Shown here: positions 1 through 7,565 of the stretch, in pieces | How positions within the stretch are numbered: the stretch's first letter is position 1 | How the letters are laid out: each line of letters starts with the position of its first letter | NCBI GenBank assembly: GCA_003599455.1 | Contig: QZKF01000010.1 | Span: forward strand, 1 to 64,000 | DNA: 64,000 nt | Reading direction: 5' to 3' | DNA from: Comamonadaceae bacterium | Lineage (GTDB): Bacteria > Pseudomonadota > Gammaproteobacteria > Burkholderiales > Burkholderiaceae_C | Notes under the pieces: generated by a model | What the model saw: the letters and a program-made list of their open reading frames with translations, nothing else | What the model was told of the DNA's origin: nothing | The model's database searches: none | Position numbers and translations under genes: made by a program

Positions 1-10
1 GCTCAAATAA

Positions 11-217
11 TGGTTCGTAGGTGTCCCAGCTGCCGGAGGCGGGATTCTGAGATTCGCCAATGAGCAGGTTCCCAAAATGAAAGGACTCAAAATTGATTTG
101 GATCAATTACGATACATCAAAGATGGTCCGTTGGGATGGGGGTTTACCCTTGTATCTGGTACACGCTTTGACGACCGTCGTCTGAGCGTTGTCGTGATCA
201 GTGCTTCTGCGAAATAA
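11..217 (+). pseudogene. Unrecognised coding remnant at the left edge
   Basis: A 68-codon open frame follows an in-frame stop at 8-10 and ends with TAA at 215-217. The only ATG inside it is at 77, which would give a 46-residue peptide. The translation looks protein-like (it contains WFVGVPAAGGG near the front and GWGFTLVSGTRFDDRR later), and its base composition is clearly lower in GC than the genes that follow. I do not recognise a family. It could be the tail of a gene broken upstream, a small real gene starting at 77, or chance. Low confidence. Confidence 0.25.
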
Positions 218-289
218 CCGTCTGTATGGCACCGCGTGTGCCCGCCGGCTTGGTGAGCCACCAGCTGGCAACAAGCGCAGCCGCAGCAT

Positions 290-360
290 CCCTAGGGTTA
301 TCACCTGTGTAAGCGATCTTGACTCTATTTTGATTTAAATCAAAAATGATGCTCATCGCA
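290..360 (+). promoter_or_regulatory. Promoter-operator module, copy 1 (upstream of the Bug receptor)
   Basis: CCCTAGGGTT lies at 290-299, a -35-like TTGACT at 319-324, then 17 bp, then a -10-like AAAAAT at 342-347. A perfect 18-bp palindrome, TTTTGATTTAAATCAAAA (328-345), covers the spacer and the -10. Its core TTGAT-N4-ATCAA is identical to the FNR/ANR consensus. The same parts recur with the same spacing at 4731-4801, so the module is duplicated. An operator between -35 and -10 suggests repression. Whether an FNR-type protein, the local AraC protein or another regulator binds is unknown. Confidence 0.6.
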
Positions 361-541
361 TGAAAGAGGCGTCACTGCAGCCGCGTATGGGCGCGGCGAA
401 AGGGGCAGGGCCTGGCGGCGATAGGCAGCTCTTCGGAGCAGATCCGCAAGGACGGCGAAGGCTCGATGCCGGTGACAGGGCAATTGGTCAGAACGACGGG
501 CGCGGGGCTTGAGTGATTCGACAATTCAACCAGAGACAAAC
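361..541 (+). other. Leader region, possible gene remnant
   Basis: No recognised gene lies between promoter copy 1 and the Bug receptor. A 50-codon frame starts at ATG 360, inside the duplicated promoter sequence, and ends at 512. Another frame ends in TGA near 511-514 after a protein-like stretch containing GSSSEQIRKDGEGSMPV. Either may be a scar of a deleted first gene, but neither matches a family I know. Confidence 0.2.
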
Positions 542-1516
542 ATGCATTCCAGTAGCTACTTCCTCCTTCTTCGTGTCATCGCTGTGGCCTGCCTCGGCTG
601 GGCCGTTTTCACGGCCCGCGCGCAAGACGCTTACCCCAACAAGGTCGTCACCATCATCGTGCCCCAGTCGCCCAGCGCACCGGCCGACGCACTGGGGCGC
701 ACCCTGGCCGACCAAATGGGCAAGCTGCTGGGCCAGTCGTTCGTCATCACCAATCGGGATGGCGCGGGCGGCACCATCGGGGTGGACGCGGTCAAGCAGG
801 CGAAGGCAGACGGCTACACGCTGGGCTATGGCACCCAGAGCGCGTTCAGCATCCAGCCGCTCTTGCGCAAAACCATGCGCTACCAGGCCGGCGACTTCGA
901 GTTCGTATGCCAGACCAGTACCTTCGTCACCATCCTGGCCGTGGGGACGAAGTCGCGATTTCGGTCACTGCAGGACCTCATCGAGGCCGCACGTAAGGCG
1001 CCAGGCACCATCACACTCGGTTCGATGGGCCTCGGCTCGGCACCGCACATCATTGGCGAGAGCCTGGCCAAGGACGCCCGCGTGAAGTTCAACCACGTTC
1101 CGTACCGCAATCCCGGCGATCTGGTGACGCAACTGATGGCCGGCGACATTGACGTCACGGTGCTGTCGCCGGTGACCATTGCGAACAACAAGGACATCCG
1201 GCCGGTCGCCGTCCTGGCCGGTAGCAAGCTGGCCACTTACCCCGACGTTCCTTTACTCAGGGACCTGGGTTACTCGCGTGGCGAGGTGCCCATCTTCGTC
1301 GGGCTGTATGCGCCCAAGGCCACCCCCGCTCCGACGCTGGCCAGGTTGCGACAGGCCTGCGCCTCCGCCGTCGAGTCGGAGGCGTTCAAGAGAATGAGTG
1401 ACAACCTGGGCGTTCAGCGGCAGTACGCCGATGCGCCGACGTACACCGAGAACATTCGACAGGACATCCGCGCGATGAAGGAGCTCATTCCCGAGCTGGG
1501 CATCAAGCCCGAGTAG
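542..1516 (+). CDS. Bug/TctC-family periplasmic solute receptor
   Basis: This is a 324-residue periplasmic binding protein of the Bug (Bordetella uptake gene)/TctC family, whose members bind carboxylates and aromatic acids. Residues 1-26 form a signal peptide with a hydrophobic core and cleavage near ARAQDAYP. The mature start PNKVVTIIVPQSPS and the conserved glycine-rich segment NRDGAGGTIG are typical. I prefer ATG 542 over the upstream TTG at 509 because it begins directly at the signal peptide and follows an AGAGAC-like ribosome site. No TctA/TctB membrane genes are nearby, as is usual for orphan Bug receptors. It is the first gene after promoter copy 1, so the ligand is probably the substrate of the Rieske cluster (inference). 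Confidence 0.85.
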   Translation: MHSSSYFLLLRVIAVACLGWAVFTARAQDAYPNKVVTIIVPQSPSAPADALGRTLADQMGKLLGQSFVITNRDGAGGTIGVDAVKQAKADGYTLGYGTQSAFSIQPLLRKTMRYQAGDFEFVCQTSTFVTILAVGTKSRFRSLQDLIEAARKAPGTITLGSMGLGSAPHIIGESLAKDARVKFNHVPYRNPGDLVTQLMAGDIDVTVLSPVTIANNKDIRPVAVLAGSKLATYPDVPLLRDLGYSRGEVPIFVGLYAPKATPAPTLARLRQACASAVESEAFKRMSDNLGVQRQYADAPTYTENIRQDIRAMKELIPELGIKPE

Positions 1517-1543
1517 AACCTCGCCAGCGAAAGGATCGCCTCC

Positions 1544-2515
1544 ATGGGCATGCTGATCGATGGCGCCTGGACCGAAGACGACGCCGCCCATCGACATGCT
1601 GTGGACGGGGCTTTCGTGCGGCCCGAAGCGAAGTTCAGGGCGATGGTCACGGCCGACGGCTCTTCTGGCTTCGAGGCCGAGCCAGGTCGCTACCACCTGT
1701 TCGTCTCGGCCGGCTGCCCCTGGGCGCACCGCACGATCCTGGCCAGAAGGCTGAAGAACCTGGAAGGCGTGGTCTCGATCTCGCTTTCCGACCTGCCGCG
1801 CCAGCACAGTTGGGCGTTCTCCACCGGCATCGGCCGCGACCTGGAGCCCCTGGAGGGCGTGCTGGAGCTGCACCGGGTGTACACCGCGGCGAAGCCCGCC
1901 TACACCGGCCGGGTAACCGTGCCATTGCTGTGGGACAAGCAACGCTGGACGATCGTCAGCAACGAGTCGGCCGACATCATGCGCATGCTGAACTCGGCGT
2001 TTGATGAGTGGGGCGACCGCACGGTCGACCTCTACCCCGCGCAGCTGCGCGCCGAGATCGATGAGATCAACCCGCGCGTCTATGAGAACGTCAACAACGG
2101 CGTCTACCGCTGCGGATTTGCCAAGTCACAGGCTGCTTACGAAGAAGCCTTCGCCAGGCTGTTCGAGACCCTGGACTGGCTCGACGAGCGGCTGGCCTCC
2201 AGCCGCTATCTGTGCGGCGAGCGCATCACAGAGGCCGATTGGCGGCTGTACGTGACCCTGGTGCGTTTCGACGTCGTCTACTACAGCAACTTCAAGTGCA
2301 ACCGGCAGCACCTGCACGAATATCCCCACCTCTCCAACTACCTGCGCGAGCTGTACCAGTGGCCCGGTATCGCGCAGGTGACGGACTTCGAGGCGATCAA
2401 GCGGGTGTATTACTCGATCAGGGATGTCAATCCGTCCGGATTGATTCCGAAAGGGCCGCGTGACCTGCGGCTCACGGGGCCGCATGACCGCGGCCGGCTG
2501 CAGCCCTGGGCGTGA
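1544..2515 (+). CDS. Glutathionyl-hydroquinone reductase (Xi-class GST)
   Basis: 323 residues, the usual length of the YqjG/PcpF/ECM4 family. These enzymes reductively remove glutathione from S-glutathionyl-hydroquinones, forming GSSG and free hydroquinone. The catalytic motif CPWAHR (Cys about 58) follows SAG, and the C-terminal helical GST domain (about residues 170-300) is complete, including the FKCNRQHLHEYPHL region typical of the class. It starts 28 bp after the Bug gene, probably in the same transcript, and is convergent with the Rieske gene at 2548. A glutathione reductase ends the same cluster at 13841, so the two may form a thiol repair pair for quinone intermediates (inference). 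Confidence 0.9.
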   Translation: MGMLIDGAWTEDDAAHRHAVDGAFVRPEAKFRAMVTADGSSGFEAEPGRYHLFVSAGCPWAHRTILARRLKNLEGVVSISLSDLPRQHSWAFSTGIGRDLEPLEGVLELHRVYTAAKPAYTGRVTVPLLWDKQRWTIVSNESADIMRMLNSAFDEWGDRTVDLYPAQLRAEIDEINPRVYENVNNGVYRCGFAKSQAAYEEAFARLFETLDWLDERLASSRYLCGERITEADWRLYVTLVRFDVVYYSNFKCNRQHLHEYPHLSNYLRELYQWPGIAQVTDFEAIKRVYYSIRDVNPSGLIPKGPRDLRLTGPHDRGRLQPWA

Positions 2516-2547
2516 CGGTCTGGCCCATTCCTCGCTGCCGCTCACGC

Positions 2548-3588
2548 TCACTGCGCCTCGGCCTTCATCATCTCGATCAGCCGGCGCCGCACGCGCATCG
2601 CACCGGCGTCCGCCATCACGGACAGTTCTCGGCGCGTGTTGCCGAGGCGCTGAACGGACAGCTCCACGTGTTCCAGTGCGGGTACATCCTCGGCCAGCAC
2701 CTTTCGTTCCTGCCCCAGCAAGGCTTGCGACAGCCCCTCGTCGTCCAGGCGGAAGTCGCGCGCCACGGCCGGGAAGTAGTGGGTGGTTTGCAGCGTCTCG
2801 GGAGTGAAGCCATGCACGAAGTTCAGCCGCCCCACGGGTTCGCCGGTGCCGTTCATCACGCTGTAGGGGCCGCCTGCGTTGATGAGGCCGGGGCCGAGGA
2901 AGTCGGACCGCATGGTCAGGTCAACCGGGCCATTGCAGTTGGGATGCAGGAAGCGGTGGAAGCCCTCGGCCGGCTGGTTGGGCGTGCAGCGGACCACGTG
3001 CACGCGCCCGTTCTCTTCGGTCATCTCGGCCGCCACCGTCGCGCGCTCCAACTTGCCGATCGACTGCACGTGCAGAAAGGCGATGTGCGACAGGTCCATC
3101 AAGTTGTCGATCAGCAGCGAGAAACGCGCCTTCAGATGCATCACGCCGTTGCTGTCAGCACGCCAGCCCGGTGCGCCCAGGCCGCAGAACGCCATGTCGG
3201 GCAGCAAGGCCGGGTCGGCCTTGGCAGGGTCGCCCATCCATACCCAGATCCATTGCCAGCGTTCCAGCACCGGGTAGGCGCGCGTGGTGAAGCTGGAGGG
3301 CACGGTCGGCTGGCTCGGGATGTCGGTGCAGCGTCCATCCGTGTCGAAGCGGAAACCGTGGTAGCGACAGCGCACCGCATCGCCTTCCAGCTCGCCCTGC
3401 ACCATTGGCAGGTTGCGGTGCGGGCAGATCCCGTCCAGCGCCACTGGTGTGCCATCCTCTTTGCGATAGAACACCAGCCGTTCTTCGAGGATCGTGCGTT
3501 CGAACAGCGCACGTCCCACCTCATGGCTGCAGGCAGCGATGTACCAGTGATTCTTTGGAAAGGTCTGTCCGTCTTCGAAGGGATACAT
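2548..3588 (-). CDS. Rieske non-heme-iron oxygenase, VanA-like alpha subunit (A)
   Basis: 346 residues. The N-terminal Rieske [2Fe-2S] domain has C55-P-H57 and C74-x2-H77 (CPHR and CRYHG). The C-terminal catalytic domain carries the mononuclear iron motif DNLMDLSHIAFLH, with H168 and H173. This layout is that of vanillate O-demethylase (VanA) and dicamba monooxygenase type enzymes, which need a separate reductase. The start at 3588 is set by a GGAG ribosome site upstream; a much longer open frame runs further but has no family support. The gene is divergent from the AraC regulator, with about 100 bp between them, which suggests control by it. The substrate cannot be told from sequence: O-demethylation or ring hydroxylation are both possible. 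Confidence 0.88.
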   Translation of the reverse strand: MYPFEDGQTFPKNHWYIAACSHEVGRALFERTILEERLVFYRKEDGTPVALDGICPHRNLPMVQGELEGDAVRCRYHGFRFDTDGRCTDIPSQPTVPSSFTTRAYPVLERWQWIWVWMGDPAKADPALLPDMAFCGLGAPGWRADSNGVMHLKARFSLLIDNLMDLSHIAFLHVQSIGKLERATVAAEMTEENGRVHVVRCTPNQPAEGFHRFLHPNCNGPVDLTMRSDFLGPGLINAGGPYSVMNGTGEPVGRLNFVHGFTPETLQTTHYFPAVARDFRLDDEGLSQALLGQERKVLAEDVPALEHVELSVQRLGNTRRELSVMADAGAMRVRRRLIEMMKAEAQ

Positions 3589-3690
3589 CGTGATCTCCGG
3601 TGTTCGTTGTAAGGCCGCCATGTTGGCCCGCCGCAAGGCCGGACGCCATGCCGCGCAGTCCGGCATGTCGGCTGAATCGTCCGGCCTGTG

Positions 3691-4659
3691 ATGGATGCGC
3701 TGAGTCCGCTGCTTGACAGCCTGCGCGTGCAAGCCGCAGCGGTCGGCCATTTCGATTTCGGCCTGCCGTGGTGCTTTGCCTGGGACTACGCGCCGACCCA
3801 TTGCCTGGTGGTGCTGGAGGGCCGCTGCTGGTGGGCCGATGCCGGGGCAGCACCGGGCGATGGCATCTGGCTGGAAGCCGGCGATGCCTTGGTGGTGCTC
3901 CGCAATGGGCGTTTCACCCTGGGCAGCGCACCGGGCTTGGCACGCCTGCCCTGGGTTGACGTCTGGCGCGCGAGCATGTCGCCCGACGTGAGCTTCGACA
4001 AGCGAGAAAGCACGCCGGCGCCGATGCGCCTGTCGTGGAACGCAGGTGGCGAACGCACCCACCTGTTGGGCATGGCCTTCGGCTTCGAGGATGGCGAGCG
4101 CCATCCGCTGCTGGCCGCGTTGCCCGACCGTCTGCTGGTGAAGCGACAAGCCCATGCGTCCCCCTGGGCTGTATCGGCGCTCGACTTCCTGAGCACCGAG
4201 TCCGGCCGGGACCTGCCCGGTTTCACAGCTCTGTCGCGGCGGCTGGCCGAGTTGTTGTTCAACGACCTGCTGCGCCGTCACCTGCTGTCCTCACCGGCCT
4301 ATGCCGGCGGCTGGCTTAAGGGCTTGACCGACCCGGCGCTGGCGAGGGCGCTGTCTGCCATGCACCGTCGGCCTGGCCATGACTGGACCCTGGCGCGCCT
4401 GGCGCAGCAAGCGGGCCTGTCTCGCACCGTGTTCAGCGAGCGCTTCCTGACTCAGGTAGGCGAGACACCGATGGGGTACCTGCGGGCTTGGCGCATGCAT
4501 TGCGCGCGCGAATTGCTGGCAGCGCAGCGGCCGGTGGGGGTGGTGGGCGGCCGGCTTGGCTATGCGTCCGAGCGCGCGTTTCGCGAGGCGTTCAAGCGCT
4601 TGGCCGGCACAACGCCGACGGCCTACGCGCGTGATCACCGGCCGTCCGCCAGCCGGTGA
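3691..4659 (+). CDS. AraC-family transcriptional regulator
   Basis: 322 residues. The N-terminal part (about 1-200) is a cupin-like ligand-binding domain of the AraC Cupin_6 type, beginning with SLRVQAAAVGHFDFGLPW. The C-terminal part (about 215-315) has two helix-turn-helix motifs: LARLAQQAGLSRTVFSERF and the second ending in GYASERAFREAFKR with the family signature GTTPTAYAR. A GTG three bases upstream (3688) is an alternative start. It sits between the divergent Rieske gene A and the second catabolic unit, and is the best candidate for the pathway regulator. Its stop codon lies inside a 15-bp hairpin. Confidence 0.9.
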   Translation: MDALSPLLDSLRVQAAAVGHFDFGLPWCFAWDYAPTHCLVVLEGRCWWADAGAAPGDGIWLEAGDALVVLRNGRFTLGSAPGLARLPWVDVWRASMSPDVSFDKRESTPAPMRLSWNAGGERTHLLGMAFGFEDGERHPLLAALPDRLLVKRQAHASPWAVSALDFLSTESGRDLPGFTALSRRLAELLFNDLLRRHLLSSPAYAGGWLKGLTDPALARALSAMHRRPGHDWTLARLAQQAGLSRTVFSERFLTQVGETPMGYLRAWRMHCARELLAAQRPVGVVGGRLGYASERAFREAFKRLAGTTPTAYARDHRPSASR

Positions 4660-4666
4660 TCACGCG
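4628..4666 (+). terminator. Strong inverted repeat over the AraC stop codon
   Basis: CGCGTGATCACCGGC (4628-4642) and GCCGGTGATCACGCG (4652-4666) are perfect 15-bp complementary arms with a 9-nt loop. The TGA at 4657-4659 is in the right arm. No run of T follows, so it may be a Rho-assisted or mRNA-stabilising hairpin rather than a classical intrinsic terminator. Confidence 0.5.
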
Positions 4667-4719
4667 ATTGCACCCGCCTACAAGCCGCCGTCGGAGCGCT
4701 TACCGAATCAAGGTTTTCA

Positions 4720-4750
4720 AGTAGGTGCAGCCCTAGGGTTTGCACCTACT
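4720..4750 (+). promoter_or_regulatory. Perfect 10-bp dyad upstream of promoter copy 2
   Basis: AGTAGGTGCA (4720-4729) and TGCACCTACT (4741-4750) are perfect inverted arms separated by 11 bp that contain CCCTAGGGTT. The right arm ends 9 bp before the -35 element TTGATT at 4760. Only the right half is partly kept upstream of copy 1 (ATCACCTGTG). An activator site, possibly for the adjacent AraC protein, is plausible but unproven. Confidence 0.45.
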
Positions 4751-4801
4751 AAAACAGACTTGATTCTTTTTTGATCTCAATCAAAAATGATGCTCATCGC
4801 A
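4731..4801 (+). promoter_or_regulatory. Promoter-operator module, copy 2
   Basis: The spacing is the same as in copy 1: CCCTAGGGTT at 4731-4740, -35-like TTGATT at 4760-4765, 17 bp, and -10-like AAAAAT at 4783-4788. The imperfect palindrome TTTTGATCTCAATCAAAA (4769-4786) contains TTGAT-N4-ATCAA. The 22 bases 4780-4801 are identical to 339-360. Because the duplication covers the ATG at 4787, that ATG is probably promoter sequence and not the start of the next gene. Confidence 0.6.
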
Positions 4802-4813
4802 AAAGAGAAAAAA

Positions 4814-5788
4814 ATGATCCGAGACGACTTGATTACTTTGAACGAGGCGCGCAACGTCACCGCACGGGCTGTTGCCAAGACCGAGGCCTTGCGGCAGTCG
4901 GGGTGTTTCGTGGTGGTGGATCTGTCCGGCGATCCCGTCGCCGTCCGCCGTATGGATGCCACTGGAGGCGGGGCATATGACATCGTCCGGGGCAAAGCGT
5001 TGGGCGCTGCATTGCTCAGCGAAGCAAGTTCGAGCTTCGCCGCGCGCGTTCTGAAGTTTCCGCCCCAGATATTCGCCGCCTACCAGCAGCTGATGCGCAG
5101 CCAGCCGTTTCCCGGCGCTGGCGCTGTCCCGCTCGTTCGAAACCAGATCGCGGTCGGCGCCATCTCGACTGGCGTGCGCATCGGACCTTTCGTCAGGCTT
5201 CCCGGGGTCGGTGCGGAAGAGTTGCTGGTCGACGGGCAACCGGCCAACCTGGAGGACTTGATCATCAGCTACGCCGTGGGCGGCTCCTATCGCCCAGAGC
5301 ACGGCGACGACATGGCCAGGTGGGTAGAAGCGTATGGCGCGCCACCCGACTCGGCCTTGAAAGGCAATGGCCTGCGCGAGGTTCCCCTGGCCACTCGCCA
5401 GCCGGTACTCGACAGCGCAGCAGCGCTGGCCGACGGGGTGATTGCCCGGGCCAATGAGTACGGTGAAGCCGTGGCCGTCGTGGTGGCCGATCGATATGGC
5501 CACGTCGTCACGGTCGATCGGATGGATGGCGCTCCGCCGGCCGCAGTGCGGTTGGCGGAGGGCGTGGCGTTGACCGCCTCAGCATTGCAGACGCGCACCG
5601 CAGAGCTGTCGGAATCCACACCCTCCATTCCAGCGGATGTCCTCCGCGCCATTGGCAAACACCTGATCCCCCTGGCCGGTGGCAGCCCGATTTTTTCCAA
5701 CGGGCAATGCGTCGGCGCCGTGGGCGTGGCCGGGCGAGACCCCGGACTGGCGCAGCGATTGGCCGATCAGGCTGCTCTTGCGCACTGA
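4814..5788 (+). CDS. Tandem GlcG/HbpS-family (DUF336) protein
   Basis: 324 residues made of two DUF336 (GlcG/HbpS, heme-binding-like) domains. The first spans about residues 5-140 (LNEARNVTARAVAKTEALR, VVVDLSGDPVAVRRMD) and the second about 195-320 (VVVADRYGHVVTVDRMDGAP, GAVGVAGRDPG). Most family members are single domains of about 140 residues, so this is a fusion or internal duplication. The start at 4814 is chosen because the upstream ATG at 4787 lies in the duplicated promoter. Such proteins often accompany aromatic or carboxylate catabolic genes. Their function is poorly defined: heme or cofactor binding has been shown only for some relatives. It is the first gene of the second catabolic unit, 26 bp before Rieske B. 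Confidence 0.75.
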   Translation: MIRDDLITLNEARNVTARAVAKTEALRQSGCFVVVDLSGDPVAVRRMDATGGGAYDIVRGKALGAALLSEASSSFAARVLKFPPQIFAAYQQLMRSQPFPGAGAVPLVRNQIAVGAISTGVRIGPFVRLPGVGAEELLVDGQPANLEDLIISYAVGGSYRPEHGDDMARWVEAYGAPPDSALKGNGLREVPLATRQPVLDSAAALADGVIARANEYGEAVAVVVADRYGHVVTVDRMDGAPPAAVRLAEGVALTASALQTRTAELSESTPSIPADVLRAIGKHLIPLAGGSPIFSNGQCVGAVGVAGRDPGLAQRLADQAALAH

Positions 5789-5814
5789 ACTTTCTTGAAC
5801 AACCGAGAGGATTG

Positions 5815-7014
5815 ATGATGGTTTCAAACGAAGAAAATGTGACGGGTCTTCCCGACGACGCGACCGTCGACTATGTGCGGACCGGTCCCGGCACCCTGGC
5901 CGGGGCATACATGCGCAAGTTCTGGCATCCGGTGTACGTGGGCCGCAAGCTCGAAGCCGGTCGTGCCGTGCCGCTGGTCATCATGAACCAGAAGCTGGCC
6001 CTGTACCGCAGCCAGGAGGGCAAGGCCCACTGCATCGACAACCGCTGCGCCCACCGCGGCGTCATGCTGAGCACTGGCTGGGTCGAGGGCGACAACATCC
6101 GCTGCCCGTACCACGGCTGGGCTTATGACGGCACCGGTCAGTGCGTGCAGCAGCCGCTGGAAGGCCGCGAATTCGCCAGGAACGTGAAGATCGGTGGCTA
6201 CCCCGTTGAGGAGTACCTGGGCCTGATCTTCGTCTACCTGGGCGAAGGCGATCCACCCGAGTTCCCGCGCTTCCCGGAATGGGAGAAGGCCAAGCTCAAC
6301 GTCGGCATCATCGACGTGCGGCCCTGCAACTACTTCCAGAACGTCGAGAACTTCCAGGACGAAGGCCACATCTGGTTCACCCATCGCGGCTCTGCGCTGG
6401 AGGCCCTGCAGTTGGACAAGCTGCCCAAGCTGTCGGTCGAGCGCACCTCCTGGGGCCTGCGCAACGTGGCGGTCACCCCGGATGGCCGCCGTCGCGAGGT
6501 CTTGTTCGGCATGCCCAACGTCGGCTGTTTCCTGGTGGAGCCCCACAACACCAAACGGGCCGGAGAGGAAAGCTACCAGGCCAAAGAGACCGCATGGCAC
6601 CACTTTGCAGGCTGGCGCGTTCCCGTGGACGACCACAGCCACCTGCAGGTTCACACGATCGGCGTCTTCCTCGATGAAGAGCCGAGCCCTGAAATCATCA
6701 AGCGCTGGCACGACTTCACGGAAGCCGATCAGGTCGGGCACGAACTCGCGCGCAAGGTGCTGGAGGGCAAGCTCCATTTCGACCAGATCCCGAAGCTGTC
6801 CAACCACGTGCCCATGGTCCAGGACGAAGTCGTCCAGGTCGGCCAGGGCGTGATCCCCGATCGCCGAAAGGGCGTCGAGTTCCTCGGTTCTTCCGATGTG
6901 GCCATCGTCGCGCTGCGCAAACTGTGGGTCGAAGAACTGACCGCCTTGAAGGAAGGGCGGCCGCTGCGCAACTGGCACCGCCCCGAGGGACTGGTGCCGG
7001 CCGCTGGCGGTTGA
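5815..7014 (+). CDS. Rieske oxygenase alpha subunit (B), phthalate-dioxygenase-like
   Basis: 399 residues. The Rieske cluster ligands are C78-x-H80 and C97-x2-H100 (CAHRG and CPYHGW). The mononuclear iron site lies in NVENFQDEGHIWFTHRG, with H185 and H190, a variant of the D/E-x2-H-x4-H pattern seen in phthalate 4,5-dioxygenase-like enzymes. It is longer than the two VanA-like paralogues in this cluster and belongs to a different branch. The start is ATG 5815, with GAGAGG just upstream; a longer open frame begins at 5707 inside the preceding gene. Electron-transfer partners are not encoded in the window. Substrate unknown, probably an aromatic acid. Confidence 0.85.
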   Translation: MMVSNEENVTGLPDDATVDYVRTGPGTLAGAYMRKFWHPVYVGRKLEAGRAVPLVIMNQKLALYRSQEGKAHCIDNRCAHRGVMLSTGWVEGDNIRCPYHGWAYDGTGQCVQQPLEGREFARNVKIGGYPVEEYLGLIFVYLGEGDPPEFPRFPEWEKAKLNVGIIDVRPCNYFQNVENFQDEGHIWFTHRGSALEALQLDKLPKLSVERTSWGLRNVAVTPDGRRREVLFGMPNVGCFLVEPHNTKRAGEESYQAKETAWHHFAGWRVPVDDHSHLQVHTIGVFLDEEPSPEIIKRWHDFTEADQVGHELARKVLEGKLHFDQIPKLSNHVPMVQDEVVQVGQGVIPDRRKGVEFLGSSDVAIVALRKLWVEELTALKEGRPLRNWHRPEGLVPAAGG

Positions 7015-7129
7015 GAAACCCAGGCCGAGTGTCCGACCGTCCGGTGGCATCCCGAAGCAGGTTTGCCATTGCCGCGGACCGGTTTTCCAAGCCACTGCGC
7101 CATCTTCATTTCACCCATAGGAGCAACCG

Positions 7130-7513
7130 ATGAAAGTCACGAAAGACCAAGTGCTGGAAGCCAGCAAGGGCATGCTGCAAAAGCAGTTCTACATGGTGCA
7201 CAGCACGCCGACCGACGGCCTCGGTCCGGTCATGCAGAACCTGGAGGTGCACCTCGATCACCAGTGCGAGATGGAGCGCACCGGCGTGATGCTGGCGGCG
7301 GGTCCGCACTGGACGGACGACGAGAGCGAATGGCTGGGCGAAGGCACTTTCGTGATCCGTGCCAACTCGCTGGCCCACGCCAGGGAGATCGCTGCCAGGG
7401 ACCCGATGCACCAGGCGGGCGCTCGCAGCTTCAAGGTGCGGCCGTGGCTGATCAACGAAGGCAGTCTGACGCTTCGCGTGAGCTTCTCGGACGGAAAGTT
7501 CACCCTGGAGTGA
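7130..7513 (+). CDS. YciI-family protein (first copy)
   Basis: 127 residues with a YciI-like (YCII-related) ferredoxin-fold domain. Recognisable parts are KQFYMVHSTPTD at the start, LEVHLDHQCEMERTGVMLAAGP in the middle (histidine plus the GP turn common in the family) and GTFVIRANSLAHAREIAARDP. Most family members are about 95-110 residues, and here a C-terminal tail of about 25 is added. YciI proteins are small enzymes or accessory proteins; TftG of 2,4,5-T degradation is one with dehydrochlorinase activity. It lies between Rieske genes B and C in one transcript. Confidence 0.75.
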   Translation: MKVTKDQVLEASKGMLQKQFYMVHSTPTDGLGPVMQNLEVHLDHQCEMERTGVMLAAGPHWTDDESEWLGEGTFVIRANSLAHAREIAARDPMHQAGARSFKVRPWLINEGSLTLRVSFSDGKFTLE

Positions 7514-7565
7514 GCGAAGGAAGACCCGCCCCTCACACCACTCACGTCGACCGCAAGGCTGCACC

